Shown: in pieces, positions 1-10,311 of the stretch | Numbering within the stretch: the stretch's first letter is position 1 | How the letters are laid out: the number at the start of each line of letters is the position of its first letter | Source: a virus | Direction: 5' to 3' (one strand) | Length of the DNA: 64,000 nt | Virus record (IMG/VR): IMGVR_UViG_3300046804_003503 | Coordinates: 62,001 to 126,000 of that record | The notes under the pieces: model-generated | The model's database searches: none | Told to the model about the DNA's origin: nothing | Seen by the model: only the letters and a program-made list of their open reading frames with translations | Program-made: the position numbers and the translations under genes

Positions 1-2
1 TA

Positions 3-1613
3 CAATCAAATCCAGATAGATTCATTAATCAAATTACAGCTAAAGACTTTTTTGATTCTTACAAAGTGCTTGGTGAAAACATTGACGATGATATTTCAAA
101 ATGGAAACTTGGTGCATTCAAAATATGTCAATTTTCTCCATCATTTGATCGTTATACTAAGAGAGAAGGTAAAGACTACATTACTTTTAGTTTAAATCAC
201 CATGGATCTGGTTACTCTCAATATACTGATAAACTATTGCCATCAAACATATATTTATCTGGAGTTTCATACCATACTCAAATTGAAAATGACTTTTTAA
301 GACTAGATCTATCTAATATAGATGATTTAGATATAAATAGATTCCATGCTATAGCTCCAAGAATTTCTAAAAATTTACCAAAAGGATACAATTTCAAAGA
401 AAAAGCTTTATTTGTTGACACGGTAATAGAACATGAAACAAATAATGACTTTATATGGCCAGATAACAATGTTGGCGCAAAATTAATAATCAGTTTGTAT
501 ACGCCAACAAAAGATAACCCATATATGAAAAGCAAGTCTCTTGGACTTGTCAATAGATCAATTCATTATCTAGAGCCATCTGGTTGCATAAGGAAGATTA
601 CTAGTAGATTAACTTTTGATGATATTCTTGATAAATCTGAACCATGGGCTATTTTTACTGAAGAAATATATAGCAAAGAATTCAAAGAAACATATTTTGT
701 AGATGACATTAATCAAATGTTTTTACAATATGATGTTGTATATCCATCTGGCGCACCATATAAATCTAAGATTAAAATACATAATACTAATATTAGATCT
801 GATAATGCTATCTTTTTAGGTGAATACTCCAGCACCGTCACTCCATTATCTCTACATGTGAGTGGAGCATATTATCAATTTGGAATAATGAATTTGTTTG
901 CTCCAGAAGATGGCACGGTAATTGAAGCTAGTCCAAATTATATAAATCTGGTCACTAAGGGTCATTTACCCATACCACTAAATGATAGGCTAAATATTTT
1001 TCTTGATAGCAGTGGATTTTATGTACCACCGAAAACACTAAATTTATTTACTATTGGCAATGGCGTTGTTGATAGTAGTGAACAAATATTCGCTGGACTA
1101 TTTGGATCATCTCCACTCAAGGGTATGTCGCTATATGTTAGTGGAGAGTTCATGACTGAAAGCACCTTACCACTATATACCAGCGGCATGGCATTTAGTG
1201 CAAGCAATTCCTTGAATTTCGTCGCATTAAGTCCAACTGGATCTGTGATTATAGATGATAATATATCTCTTAGAATTAAAGGTATTAATAAATCTATAAA
1301 TGCATACCCATTTTCAACTATGCCATTATATGTGTATAATAATGATGTAATAGTAAATAATGCCAGCGGATCAATTGGGCTACACCTTTCTGGATTCATT
1401 CCAGATTTATTTAATGCGTCTGGTAATTTACCGCTGGTTACACTCAATTATCCAATATCAGATTCATTAGCTTCTACCAGCGCAACTATTAAGTGGGATA
1501 GCGATAATATTGGTCAAGGTATTACATCTGTGGATAATGTTTATGCATATGTTGATTCTGATGATAACATAAGAGGAACGGATTTGATCTGCTACGGAGG
1601 TTGTAAACAATGA
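3..1613 (+). CDS. Virion fibre/tail protein with short beta repeats (5' end outside window)
   Basis: The reading frame is open to the left edge of the window, so the gene starts upstream; the GTG at 66 is an internal codon, not a credible start. No enzymatic domain is recognised. From about position 840 to 1460 the product carries a loose tandem repeat with a hydrophobic pair, an aromatic residue and a Ser-Gly turn (LPLYTSG, MSLYVSG, LNLFTIG, IGLHLSG), spaced roughly 25-35 residues apart, which suggests stacked beta strands as in phage fibres. The same motif recurs at the C-terminus of the next gene. The stop overlaps the next start as ATGA at 1610-1613, so the two are translationally coupled. 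Role as a tail or fibre component is inferred from the repeats and the neighbouring giant genes. Confidence 0.75.
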   Translation, partial: QSNPDRFINQITAKDFFDSYKVLGENIDDDISKWKLGAFKICQFSPSFDRYTKREGKDYITFSLNHHGSGYSQYTDKLLPSNIYLSGVSYHTQIENDFLRLDLSNIDDLDINRFHAIAPRISKNLPKGYNFKEKALFVDTVIEHETNNDFIWPDNNVGAKLIISLYTPTKDNPYMKSKSLGLVNRSIHYLEPSGCIRKITSRLTFDDILDKSEPWAIFTEEIYSKEFKETYFVDDINQMFLQYDVVYPSGAPYKSKIKIHNTNIRSDNAIFLGEYSSTVTPLSLHVSGAYYQFGIMNLFAPEDGTVIEASPNYINLVTKGHLPIPLNDRLNIFLDSSGFYVPPKTLNLFTIGNGVVDSSEQIFAGLFGSSPLKGMSLYVSGEFMTESTLPLYTSGMAFSASNSLNFVALSPTGSVIIDDNISLRIKGINKSINAYPFSTMPLYVYNNDVIVNNASGSIGLHLSGFIPDLFNASGNLPLVTLNYPISDSLASTSATIKWDSDNIGQGITSVDNVYAYVDSDDNIRGTDLICYGGCKQ

Positions 1614-4600
1614 GTCGCTGCACAGAGGCCATAGTTGATATTCATGGTGTTAAATGGTATTATCCAGAAATTTGTGTTGACGGTGGAGTATTTCGTCCTA
1701 AGAACACATATACTAATCTTTCTTTTGCTAGTGGTTTTAAGCATACTGAAAACGGCACCACTATCTACGAACCATTTTCGTACAGCGGACACTTTTATGG
1801 AATAAGAAAATACAGCGGATTGGCTCCAAATCTTCCTTACGTTGTTAATATAACCGGTAAATCTGGTTCAGAAGCTGCAATAAAAATACCAACAGAAATC
1901 ATAGAAGTAGAATATAATAAAAACCCAGATGATAAAATAAGTTCTGATTACTCAGGATTTAGAATAGACAGTAACACTATTCAAGGTGGAGAATTTGCAA
2001 AATCAATAGCATCAAAAGAAGATCTTCTTGCTGTTGGGTGTCCAAAAATTCCCGTTACTTCTGGTGGAGTTATTTTTGAAAATGCTGGTAAAGTATTCTT
2101 ATATCGTAGAAATCCTCGTCCAAACACAATAGATTGGCCATTAGATAACTATAAATCATCTTGGATACTTGAAAAAGAATTAACATTACCATCTGGACTA
2201 TTTGGAGATTATGGGATAGAACAAAAAATTCAAATAAATGGTTTACCATCAAATTTTGAAGGAATTCAAACTTCATGGCATGTTGGTCAAGACGGAAGGC
2301 AGTTCGGTCATTCAGTAGATGTTTCAATCAATGATAAGATAAAATCTATAGGAGAAAATAGACAAGAAATTGTTGTAGTCGGCGGGGTCGGTGCTAGATG
2401 GACACGTACATTTGAAGAAGACGAGCCAACACCAGTATCTGTTGGTATAATGTTATTTGTAGATAATTCTGAATTCAAACATGAAATACCTGTTATAATA
2501 AAACAAAGTCTGGTATATTTTACATATGATACTGTTCTTAAGCATTTGTATACAAAAGATGTTGTATTTAAATACTTTGCAACTCCTAGAGTAAGATTTG
2601 ATCTTAAAATAGTGATTTATGCAGTTACCAATGATCCCAATGAGCCAGACGCTCAATTTCCAGATATGCCATCATTTATCACGCTCAAGCGAATCAAAAA
2701 AAATGAAGGATATCCACTATCACAAGAAACAATACTAAACACTTTTAGTGGTATAAAATCTGGATTTTTAGAAGCTTTTCCTTATTCAAATACTGCTATT
2801 AATAGTGGATTGCCACCATTACTAGGAATTGCCTACGATGGAAGCAACGGGGTTGGCGGAAAAGAAGCTTTGCAGCCAGCAATTGACAATTTTATTGATT
2901 TTTACAAACAATATACTTTTTCTAGTGGTGTCAAAGATTTTTTTGGAGTCCCCGCTTCCGGTTATGTGGCAGAATTTGAGACAGAAGGAGACATAGATTG
3001 GATCGAAATGTCTCAATATATAATAGATGAAGTATTAGACACTGGAAAATTAGTTCAAAAAAATCAAGCTAAATTATTTTCTACTAATGTTGGACAATTC
3101 AACAAGTATGACAAAAATTTTAACATTCCACCAGACAGTGGAGGTAAGGTTTATATTTTTGAGAAAGAAAGTGGCGCATGGAATTTGATACAAGAAATTA
3201 GATCCCCCAATATTTCATCAGAATATTATGATAGATTTGGTCATGCTGTTAGTATTAGTGACAATGGAGAAGTAATTGCAATAGGATCTCCATACATATC
3301 ACAAGCCGTAAAAATATATGAAAGAGATTATGAAGCTAGAGAAAGACTGTTTGACGATGCGTTAATACCATGGGTAGAAAGTAAAAGAAAACAGAAATAT
3401 TTTCAACAATTAGAAAAATATTATGCTAATGCCGCACAGGGAATAAAAGCAAAACATGAATTATATTTATCCTTGGATCAAGAAGATAAATTTTTTGTCA
3501 GATTAGATAATGACATACAAGAATACAAAAATGTTCATAATTTTTCATATAGTAATATTCAAGCTTTGGGTAGTTGGAAATTTATTACAGATACATATGC
3601 ACCTACGGCGAGATTAGGATACAGCGTAGATGTAAATGAAGACGGTAGCGTTGTAGTTGCTGGTGCGCCAACTGATAGCTTAAATCTATATAATGATACT
3701 GATGTATATTATACTGATGGGTCTTATGGCGGTAAAAGTTATTCTGCTACATATTTAGATCCAGATCCAGATAGCAATTTAGCAGGAAAAATTACACCTT
3801 CATGGGCGTCTAGTTTATACGCCGGTTCTGCCCATATATTTGAATCTCGTAAATATTATCCACATAGCACTGCTATTGAATACGGTGCTTTTGGAAATTT
3901 ACACGAAAATATTAGTGCAAATACTGCTGACTCTGGATGTTTTGGATATTTAAGTGGTATATTTGTAGATAAAAACTTTACTAAAACTCCATTCCAAGAA
4001 AATTTGAATATACCCCGAGAAGCTGGATTAGTTTTTATTATTACCCCAGCCGAAGATAGGTTAAGTGACACTATTTTTGAAAGTATAGAGAGCTGGTTGG
4101 CTTTAGGTGATAGGCACTTAGTTCTTGTTGGCAATGATCCAAGATGGGAAGCTAGTGGAATTTATGCTAAATCTAATGATATTATTAACAAGTTATTAGC
4201 ACGATTAAAATCAAATATGAGAATTGTTCCGGCTAGAAACCAATATGAATCTTTGCCAGATGGATATACTACATTTAATAATATAGTTCCATCATTTATA
4301 CCAAGAGGATCTACTTCAACTTATATAAAACGTTCACCAGTTAGGGGTAGTGGTGTAGCAGATATAAAAATAGTATTTGATTACGACGAGGAAATGCCAT
4401 GTGAAGAAGTTTCATTGTGCGATCCGATGTCACCAGAAAAGGTACAGATTCAAACTAAATGTCAAATGCCACTCAGAAATTATGGTGATTTAAGAGCAGA
4501 ATGGAATGAACTCTGTTGCAAACAAACAGTTAGAGGTTCAGTTCCAGTAATTTATCAAAAAAATTGGCCATTTATTTTTGGATCTTATGTTCCAGACTGT

Positions 4601-7600
4601 AGCGTAAATAATTCTCCAGATTCTCCAACAAAGAATCAAGAACCTATACCATTATTAGCAGCTGCCGAAAAAGTAGATCAAGAAATAATATATCCAGCTA
4701 TTCCAGCTATTTCCGGTATCAGAATAGAGTATGAAACCGTAACAGATGGAGCTACGGTATATTATGACTTGGGTAGTCCTATCAATGATCAAGCTAATTT
4801 TTCTTATAGTCTAGATAGTGAAGAAGGTATTGATTATAATTTTGTAGAATATAATATAACTGGCAGAACAGATGCCAACTTATTTTACAAACCATCTGAT
4901 GAACTTGGTGGCGTACTACAGGCAAAAGCAACTCCAAAAGTTGATATTATTCCATATATACAAAAAGAAGAATTATCAGATAAAATTTATCTTGTTCTAG
5001 AATATTCTTACAAACAAAATACTAGTTCTAAAATTGTTGTTATACCAAATGTAAAAGTTGAAGCCGATTTAAAACAAGGTTTTAATGATGACAACATATT
5101 ATTTTATCAAAATCTAGTATCTTCATCTCGTTCTAGGTTTGGTGAATCTAATATAGCACAATTGAATTGGAATGGTCGCACATCTTTTGTGGACGGATAT
5201 GAACGTTCACTATTGAGAGATGCGTTGAATGCATGGAATAATGTAGACTTAAATGTATCAACACTATTTAACAAGTATAATGTTGCTTGGCTACCAAACA
5301 TAAACGGCGAGATATCAGAGTCTCAATTGAGAAATTTAAGTACTTGGTTGTCAGCTGGAAACAAAAAATTAGTTATTACTACCGAAGATACTATAGATGG
5401 TATTAATCATGCCAAAAATTTATGCTCATTGCTAGGGATCCAATTAGAATTGATACAAAAATATGATTTTTCATATCACAAACACTTTTTTGGTTTATTA
5501 TGGGTTAACACTGATCATCAAGTTGGTGGAGATTCTTTCATAAATGTTTCTAAGAGTAAATCTACGAACTATTTTATTAGCACTACTCCATATATGGGAA
5601 TGTATGCTTTCAAAAAAAATGAAGGTGCGGTTCCACTCATTTATTATGATAAGCCTCTATACGATGAAATTCCAAGAGAATATAACAGCAATAATTGGGA
5701 ATTAAATCCCGGCATAGTTCAGATTAACTTTCCAGTTTTACCCGGATCTGGATATAGACTATTTATTACTACAGATTCTCAAAATCCAAATGAATATGAA
5801 TATTTATCAGCCGACGTAGAAGATGCATCTGCATTTGCAGATTCTCCATATCCAGATATTATACTTAGAGATATAGTAGAATTAGATACGGACAGACAAC
5901 CGTATGGATCTAGATATATTAGATCTAGCGTTCCTACTATAAAATGTGATAGTTCATGCTATGCTGATTTACAGGTTGGAGATACTGATAATATTAGTGT
6001 CTATATTTCATGCGTAAGAGCAAGATTAAGTAATGACCGACAGCCAAAGAGCGTAAGACTTATTGGAGTATCTGGTACATTAATTCCAATATATCAAAAA
6101 GCTGTTCCAAATAATAAATCAATACCGGTTGGAGTATCATACTATATAGAATCAGAAGCAAAACCAGAATACAAAGAGACTATTAAAGTAATTAGAAGTA
6201 TAAGTACTGATAATACTAAATACTGTACTAAAAGTTGCCAATTCTTAGGACATAAATTGATAGAAGATGGCCCAGTTGTTGCCGCACAACAGATGGAAAC
6301 ATTTTCTCAATTTGATGCTGGTTATGCCAGATCTAGAATAACTGTTATAACTGACTCAAGTATTTTACAAGGTAGATATGTTTTAGGAGAAGACAATCGA
6401 CTTCCACAAGATACGTATGAATTTTTAAGAAGTCTTTATCCAGAAACTGAATTTACATCTTTAGAATATGGTAGACACTTTGATGTTTACAATAAAATAA
6501 TTTCTCCACAAAGAGGAAGTCCAAGCAAATATCATTTAAATTCTCCAGAATTAGGACTTAATAAAAATTTTGGAAATTCATCTGATGCGCCCTTAAATGC
6601 AATTAATCCCTATGAATCTAGATATTTATTTGATAATGTTAAGCGACCAGAATTACCATGGGAAGATGTACAAGATGATAAAATTCGTGCATATATAAAA
6701 AACATTTTTATTAGCGGGTTTTTAGTTAGTCAAACCAAATATTCTGCTACATCTAGAATTAGTGGAGTAATAGATGGGAAAACTTATTACGATGCTTCTA
6801 TAGGAGGCGGATTACCACTTATATTACACGAAAAGGGATATGATTATCTTGATTTTGACAAATTCCCATCTGGATATCCCGGAGATTTATTTGGATATTC
6901 AGTATGTGTGCGCGGTGAAAAAGTATTAATTGGATCTCCATTCTCGGCATTTACTGAAGATTCATTATCACCTTGGTATAGCGGCATTCCTCTTAGTTTA
7001 GGAAATGATGGGGGTGCTGGTGCTGTATACATGTTTGATAAATCAATAAATAACAAATGGTTAGCAACATCTAAATTAAAACCATCATCACTCAAAGGAC
7101 AACTCAGCGGAATAAATACATATTCTGATCAATTTGGTCATTCTGTAGATATGCAATATGATACCATCATTGTTGGCGCTCCAAACCATAGTTATAATAG
7201 TTATTATGAAAATATATATTCACAAGGATCATTTGCCAGAAAAAATTTCAATCCTCAATTTGATATACCAAAAAGAAATATATATGATTTAGGATATTCT
7301 GGCATTAGAGATTCTTTATCTATTAATGACGCATATCAACACAATATGGGTGCAATATATCTATACGAAAATAAAATTTCAGATTGGGAAAATAAACAAC
7401 AATCTTGGAAGTTAGTTGAAAAAGTGGTATCATTGCATGATCAACCCAGTGGAGAAAGATTTGGCAGAACTGTTTATTTGACTAGGCCAACTAAGCCATA
7501 CAGAAGTGATGCAGATTATTGTATATTTGCTGGATGTAATTTTGCATCTGGGACTGTTACAAATGTTGGTGTTGCATACGCAAAAGACATCATGCTAAAA

Positions 7601-8140
7601 TCACAAAAGCCTTCTTTGCCAAGCACTGGGGCTTGGATATCCGCAAAAGTATTTGGATATAGAGATGTTAATAATAATCCCACAGTTCCTCTACAATTTT
7701 CTAATATAGGTAATAATGTTAAATATTATAATAGTGGAATTGTAGTAACTACGTCAAAAGGCGAAATATTTATAGAAGTTTCTGGACAAGATTTTGCCCC
7801 AAAAGGCTTTATATCACATAGGCCATATATTGAATCTGTTTATGGGCATTATCAATATGGAAAATTGGTTGATGATTCTCTTTCTTTACGTGTGGATTGT
7901 GGCCATATACCACCAAGTTCACAATTACCATTAATTATAGATGTGGAAAATTCTGCATATGTGTATAATACATTAGGACTGTACAATTATGTAAAATCCG
8001 GTGATATTTCTGCATCTCCATCTGGATTGAATTTATTCGCAGAATGTGCATCTGGATCTTCTATAGAGTATTTGAATTTATATTCTAGCGGGATAGGAAG
8101 TCTAATCGACGTTCTTAACTTAAGTGTAAGAGGTAAATAA
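1610..8140 (+). CDS. Giant virion protein with FG-GAP propeller repeats and GATase-like inserts
   Basis: A 2176-residue protein. I count seven FG-GAP-like repeats (FGHSVD...VVGAP type): residues about 127-170, 227-262, 538-573, 666-690, 1757-1782, 1839-1862 and 1946-1980. Several are followed by the usual GKVYIFE-type strand. FG-GAP repeats form integrin-like beta-propeller blades. Between repeats four and five lie about 1060 residues containing two related segments (about 804-880 and 1222-1285) with the pattern WLxxGxxxLVxxxxD, resembling class I glutamine-amidotransferase-like folds; no catalytic Cys-His pair is evident. The last 150 residues carry LNLYSSG-type repeats shared with the preceding gene. 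No signal peptide is seen. It is most likely a tail-tip, fibre or adhesin component that contacts the host; the exact position in the virion is unknown. Confidence 0.8.
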   Translation: MSRCTEAIVDIHGVKWYYPEICVDGGVFRPKNTYTNLSFASGFKHTENGTTIYEPFSYSGHFYGIRKYSGLAPNLPYVVNITGKSGSEAAIKIPTEIIEVEYNKNPDDKISSDYSGFRIDSNTIQGGEFAKSIASKEDLLAVGCPKIPVTSGGVIFENAGKVFLYRRNPRPNTIDWPLDNYKSSWILEKELTLPSGLFGDYGIEQKIQINGLPSNFEGIQTSWHVGQDGRQFGHSVDVSINDKIKSIGENRQEIVVVGGVGARWTRTFEEDEPTPVSVGIMLFVDNSEFKHEIPVIIKQSLVYFTYDTVLKHLYTKDVVFKYFATPRVRFDLKIVIYAVTNDPNEPDAQFPDMPSFITLKRIKKNEGYPLSQETILNTFSGIKSGFLEAFPYSNTAINSGLPPLLGIAYDGSNGVGGKEALQPAIDNFIDFYKQYTFSSGVKDFFGVPASGYVAEFETEGDIDWIEMSQYIIDEVLDTGKLVQKNQAKLFSTNVGQFNKYDKNFNIPPDSGGKVYIFEKESGAWNLIQEIRSPNISSEYYDRFGHAVSISDNGEVIAIGSPYISQAVKIYERDYEARERLFDDALIPWVESKRKQKYFQQLEKYYANAAQGIKAKHELYLSLDQEDKFFVRLDNDIQEYKNVHNFSYSNIQALGSWKFITDTYAPTARLGYSVDVNEDGSVVVAGAPTDSLNLYNDTDVYYTDGSYGGKSYSATYLDPDPDSNLAGKITPSWASSLYAGSAHIFESRKYYPHSTAIEYGAFGNLHENISANTADSGCFGYLSGIFVDKNFTKTPFQENLNIPREAGLVFIITPAEDRLSDTIFESIESWLALGDRHLVLVGNDPRWEASGIYAKSNDIINKLLARLKSNMRIVPARNQYESLPDGYTTFNNIVPSFIPRGSTSTYIKRSPVRGSGVADIKIVFDYDEEMPCEEVSLCDPMSPEKVQIQTKCQMPLRNYGDLRAEWNELCCKQTVRGSVPVIYQKNWPFIFGSYVPDCSVNNSPDSPTKNQEPIPLLAAAEKVDQEIIYPAIPAISGIRIEYETVTDGATVYYDLGSPINDQANFSYSLDSEEGIDYNFVEYNITGRTDANLFYKPSDELGGVLQAKATPKVDIIPYIQKEELSDKIYLVLEYSYKQNTSSKIVVIPNVKVEADLKQGFNDDNILFYQNLVSSSRSRFGESNIAQLNWNGRTSFVDGYERSLLRDALNAWNNVDLNVSTLFNKYNVAWLPNINGEISESQLRNLSTWLSAGNKKLVITTEDTIDGINHAKNLCSLLGIQLELIQKYDFSYHKHFFGLLWVNTDHQVGGDSFINVSKSKSTNYFISTTPYMGMYAFKKNEGAVPLIYYDKPLYDEIPREYNSNNWELNPGIVQINFPVLPGSGYRLFITTDSQNPNEYEYLSADVEDASAFADSPYPDIILRDIVELDTDRQPYGSRYIRSSVPTIKCDSSCYADLQVGDTDNISVYISCVRARLSNDRQPKSVRLIGVSGTLIPIYQKAVPNNKSIPVGVSYYIESEAKPEYKETIKVIRSISTDNTKYCTKSCQFLGHKLIEDGPVVAAQQMETFSQFDAGYARSRITVITDSSILQGRYVLGEDNRLPQDTYEFLRSLYPETEFTSLEYGRHFDVYNKIISPQRGSPSKYHLNSPELGLNKNFGNSSDAPLNAINPYESRYLFDNVKRPELPWEDVQDDKIRAYIKNIFISGFLVSQTKYSATSRISGVIDGKTYYDASIGGGLPLILHEKGYDYLDFDKFPSGYPGDLFGYSVCVRGEKVLIGSPFSAFTEDSLSPWYSGIPLSLGNDGGAGAVYMFDKSINNKWLATSKLKPSSLKGQLSGINTYSDQFGHSVDMQYDTIIVGAPNHSYNSYYENIYSQGSFARKNFNPQFDIPKRNIYDLGYSGIRDSLSINDAYQHNMGAIYLYENKISDWENKQQSWKLVEKVVSLHDQPSGERFGRTVYLTRPTKPYRSDADYCIFAGCNFASGTVTNVGVAYAKDIMLKSQKPSLPSTGAWISAKVFGYRDVNNNPTVPLQFSNIGNNVKYYNSGIVVTTSKGEIFIEVSGQDFAPKGFISHRPYIESVYGHYQYGKLVDDSLSLRVDCGHIPPSSQLPLIIDVENSAYVYNTLGLYNYVKSGDISASPSGLNLFAECASGSSIEYLNLYSSGIGSLIDVLNLSVRGK

Positions 8141-9966
8141 TGCTAGCTATATATTATAATGGAACCGCATTAGTTCTTCGCCCAGCTCCATTTATTTCTA
8201 TTACACAGAATGCTATCAGAAATAAATCTGGTATGCTTGGTAGTTATTATAGTATTGTTTTAAATGGTACTATATTGCCAGATGAAGGTAGCCCATTTTA
8301 TACACAAGGTGGATATACACCTACGAGTCCCGCAGGAAGTTTTAAAACTGATTACGAAAGACCGCCTAAAGAAAGTGTGCATGTAGACAATGCTATGGGG
8401 TCTATAATACACAAACAAAATTTGATCAGAGAAGTTTTCAAAAAAGATGGGCAATTAATAGAATTATTACCAGCCAGTGCTTCTAATGCTTCTGATTCTA
8501 TTATGTCAGATAATCCCGTATTGAAATTCTATCCTATTGTTGAATCTATCAGTTTTGAAGAGGGGCCATATGTTACTAATTGTAAATACACAATCAATCT
8601 ACGCGCAGAAGTTTTATTAGACAACTCTAACAATATAATTTCTGACGGACTTACAAATTCTACTTCTCGACCCGTAGATGCGGCTGGCACTCCAATCAGA
8701 AATGAAAATAGAATTTCTTTGACCACGGCATTAAGTGCTAGCGGTTTCGTAGAAGACTTTAGTGAAAATTGGTCTTTAGAAGTAGACGAAGGAAATGGAA
8801 CCACAAATACTTCAGTAGCAAATCCTACTTATTTAGATGACAATCATATTTCTTCTAGACGTACATATAGACTCACGCGCAGCATTAGTGCGACAGGTAG
8901 GACTATGTATTATGGAACTGCATCCGATATAAAGCGCAAAGAGGCGTGGCAACAAGCAAAAAGTTATATTTACAACTATATACTTAAAGACACAGATAAT
9001 ACCTCAACAAATAACTCAACTGGATATGAACAATTTCCAGAACATAGTTTAGGACCATATTTTGGTAGTGGATTTTTAAATATCGCAAAAGATATATGGG
9101 GTGGATATAATCATCTTCGTACAGAATCTATTGATACTACAGCTGGCACAGTTACGTTAAATGATACATGGCTATTGTCTAGTGGTAATTCTTATGAAAA
9201 TTATAATACTTCTGTTTCTAAGAGTGCTGATACCGCAATACATAAAGTAAATATAAATGGTACTATCAAAGGATTGTCTAGTGTTCACGCTGGTTCTACT
9301 CAATATGGAGGATCTAATACTAGTACTGCTACTCAATATGGATTTGCCCCACTAAACACATCATATCAAAATGCTTTATATAAATGGCATCAGATAAGCA
9401 ATACTGGGGTATATGGTCCAAATTGCTATTTATTCCGTCGCGCACAATCTTTAACGCATTTATCATTAAATTATATTCCACTGTCGATATCTTTAGCATC
9501 TAACGAATTTACTGGTGAAATTACTTATGATATAGAATATGATACTAGAATACAGAATATTGTGAGCGGCGCGCTTTCAGAAAGTATAACGTGCAGTGAT
9601 ACATATCCCGGCGACGTATTTGCTGTAATACCAGTATTAGGTAGACAAACTGGACCAGTATTACAATATATTGGTGGCAGAACGGAATATCAACGAAGTT
9701 TAAATATAGATTTAGTAATGGATAGATATTACTCAGAAGGTACAGGTGGAACACTGACGAGTAGAATAAGAAACAGATCTGTTTTATCTAAGCCGAGTCT
9801 TAATGAGCCATTTAAAAGTCAAATTAATTCTATAATTCACGCATATAGTCCAATCCAAGAGGCCGGAATTAGAAAATATTTTATTAGTCCACCGCAGGAA
9901 AGTTGGGATCCAAATAGTGGTAGATATTCTTTACAAATTAATTGGACATACGAGATTAATAGATAA
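8140..9966 (+). CDS. Virion structural protein, probable tail component
   Basis: A 608-residue protein starting at the ATG that shares one base with the preceding stop (TAATG at 8138-8142), which supports this start and coupling. It is rich in Asn, Ser, Thr and Tyr with almost no Cys, as is typical of beta-rich virion proteins. No catalytic motif is visible. A central segment has the form HKVNINGTIKGL and the C-terminus ends in a strand-like RYSLQINWTYEI. I do not recognise a named family. Its place between two very large structural genes in a single plus-strand late operon makes tail, baseplate or fibre assembly the likely role. A clean stop is followed after two bases by the next gene. Confidence 0.7.
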   Translation: MLAIYYNGTALVLRPAPFISITQNAIRNKSGMLGSYYSIVLNGTILPDEGSPFYTQGGYTPTSPAGSFKTDYERPPKESVHVDNAMGSIIHKQNLIREVFKKDGQLIELLPASASNASDSIMSDNPVLKFYPIVESISFEEGPYVTNCKYTINLRAEVLLDNSNNIISDGLTNSTSRPVDAAGTPIRNENRISLTTALSASGFVEDFSENWSLEVDEGNGTTNTSVANPTYLDDNHISSRRTYRLTRSISATGRTMYYGTASDIKRKEAWQQAKSYIYNYILKDTDNTSTNNSTGYEQFPEHSLGPYFGSGFLNIAKDIWGGYNHLRTESIDTTAGTVTLNDTWLLSSGNSYENYNTSVSKSADTAIHKVNINGTIKGLSSVHAGSTQYGGSNTSTATQYGFAPLNTSYQNALYKWHQISNTGVYGPNCYLFRRAQSLTHLSLNYIPLSISLASNEFTGEITYDIEYDTRIQNIVSGALSESITCSDTYPGDVFAVIPVLGRQTGPVLQYIGGRTEYQRSLNIDLVMDRYYSEGTGGTLTSRIRNRSVLSKPSLNEPFKSQINSIIHAYSPIQEAGIRKYFISPPQESWDPNSGRYSLQINWTYEINR

Positions 9967-9968
9967 TC

Positions 9969-10307
9969 ATGCCAACAAATGCAGAAACAAATAACAATCC
10001 ATCTGAATTTTTACCATCTAATAGCAGAGCAATATCTAAACCAATTACGGATAATGTTTCTGGCTTGACATATGGTTTAACATATACGCCAAATGCTAGT
10101 AATCGTAGCGCATTATCTCCAACAAATCTTGTTTTTGATCAAGGAACTGGCATATCCAATGGTTACGCTTCGCGAGTAAATGGTATAACTGATTTTACAG
10201 CCTACAATCAATATATACATCATTCACAAGGTTTTAGGTACAATGTTTTTCCAAATTTAATAAAAGCCAACTTTAGATTTGAAATATATAGTAGGCAATA
10301 TAGGTAG
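9969..10307 (+). CDS. Small virion-module protein of unknown function
   Basis: A 112-residue protein, ATG start two bases after the previous stop. It is polar, rich in Asn, Ser and Tyr, and has no Cys, no membrane segment and no motif I recognise. It ends in a basic, aromatic tail (FRFEIYSRQYR). The stop lies four bases before the ATG of the 1553-residue gene at 10312, so the two are probably translationally coupled. Size and position would fit a small tail or baseplate connector or an assembly partner of the following giant protein, but this is inference from context only. Confidence 0.6.
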   Translation: MPTNAETNNNPSEFLPSNSRAISKPITDNVSGLTYGLTYTPNASNRSALSPTNLVFDQGTGISNGYASRVNGITDFTAYNQYIHHSQGFRYNVFPNLIKANFRFEIYSRQYR

Positions 10308-10311
10308 TAAT

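Noticed and set aside
2440-2640. A von Willebrand A-like domain in the giant FG-GAP protein
   Set aside because: A strand followed by VDNSE is seen but the rest of the metal site (DxSxS, Thr, Asp) is missing.
10279-10311. TTG start 11 codons upstream of the 1553-residue gene
   Set aside because: It is inside the preceding gene; the ATG at 10312 is correctly spaced after the stop.
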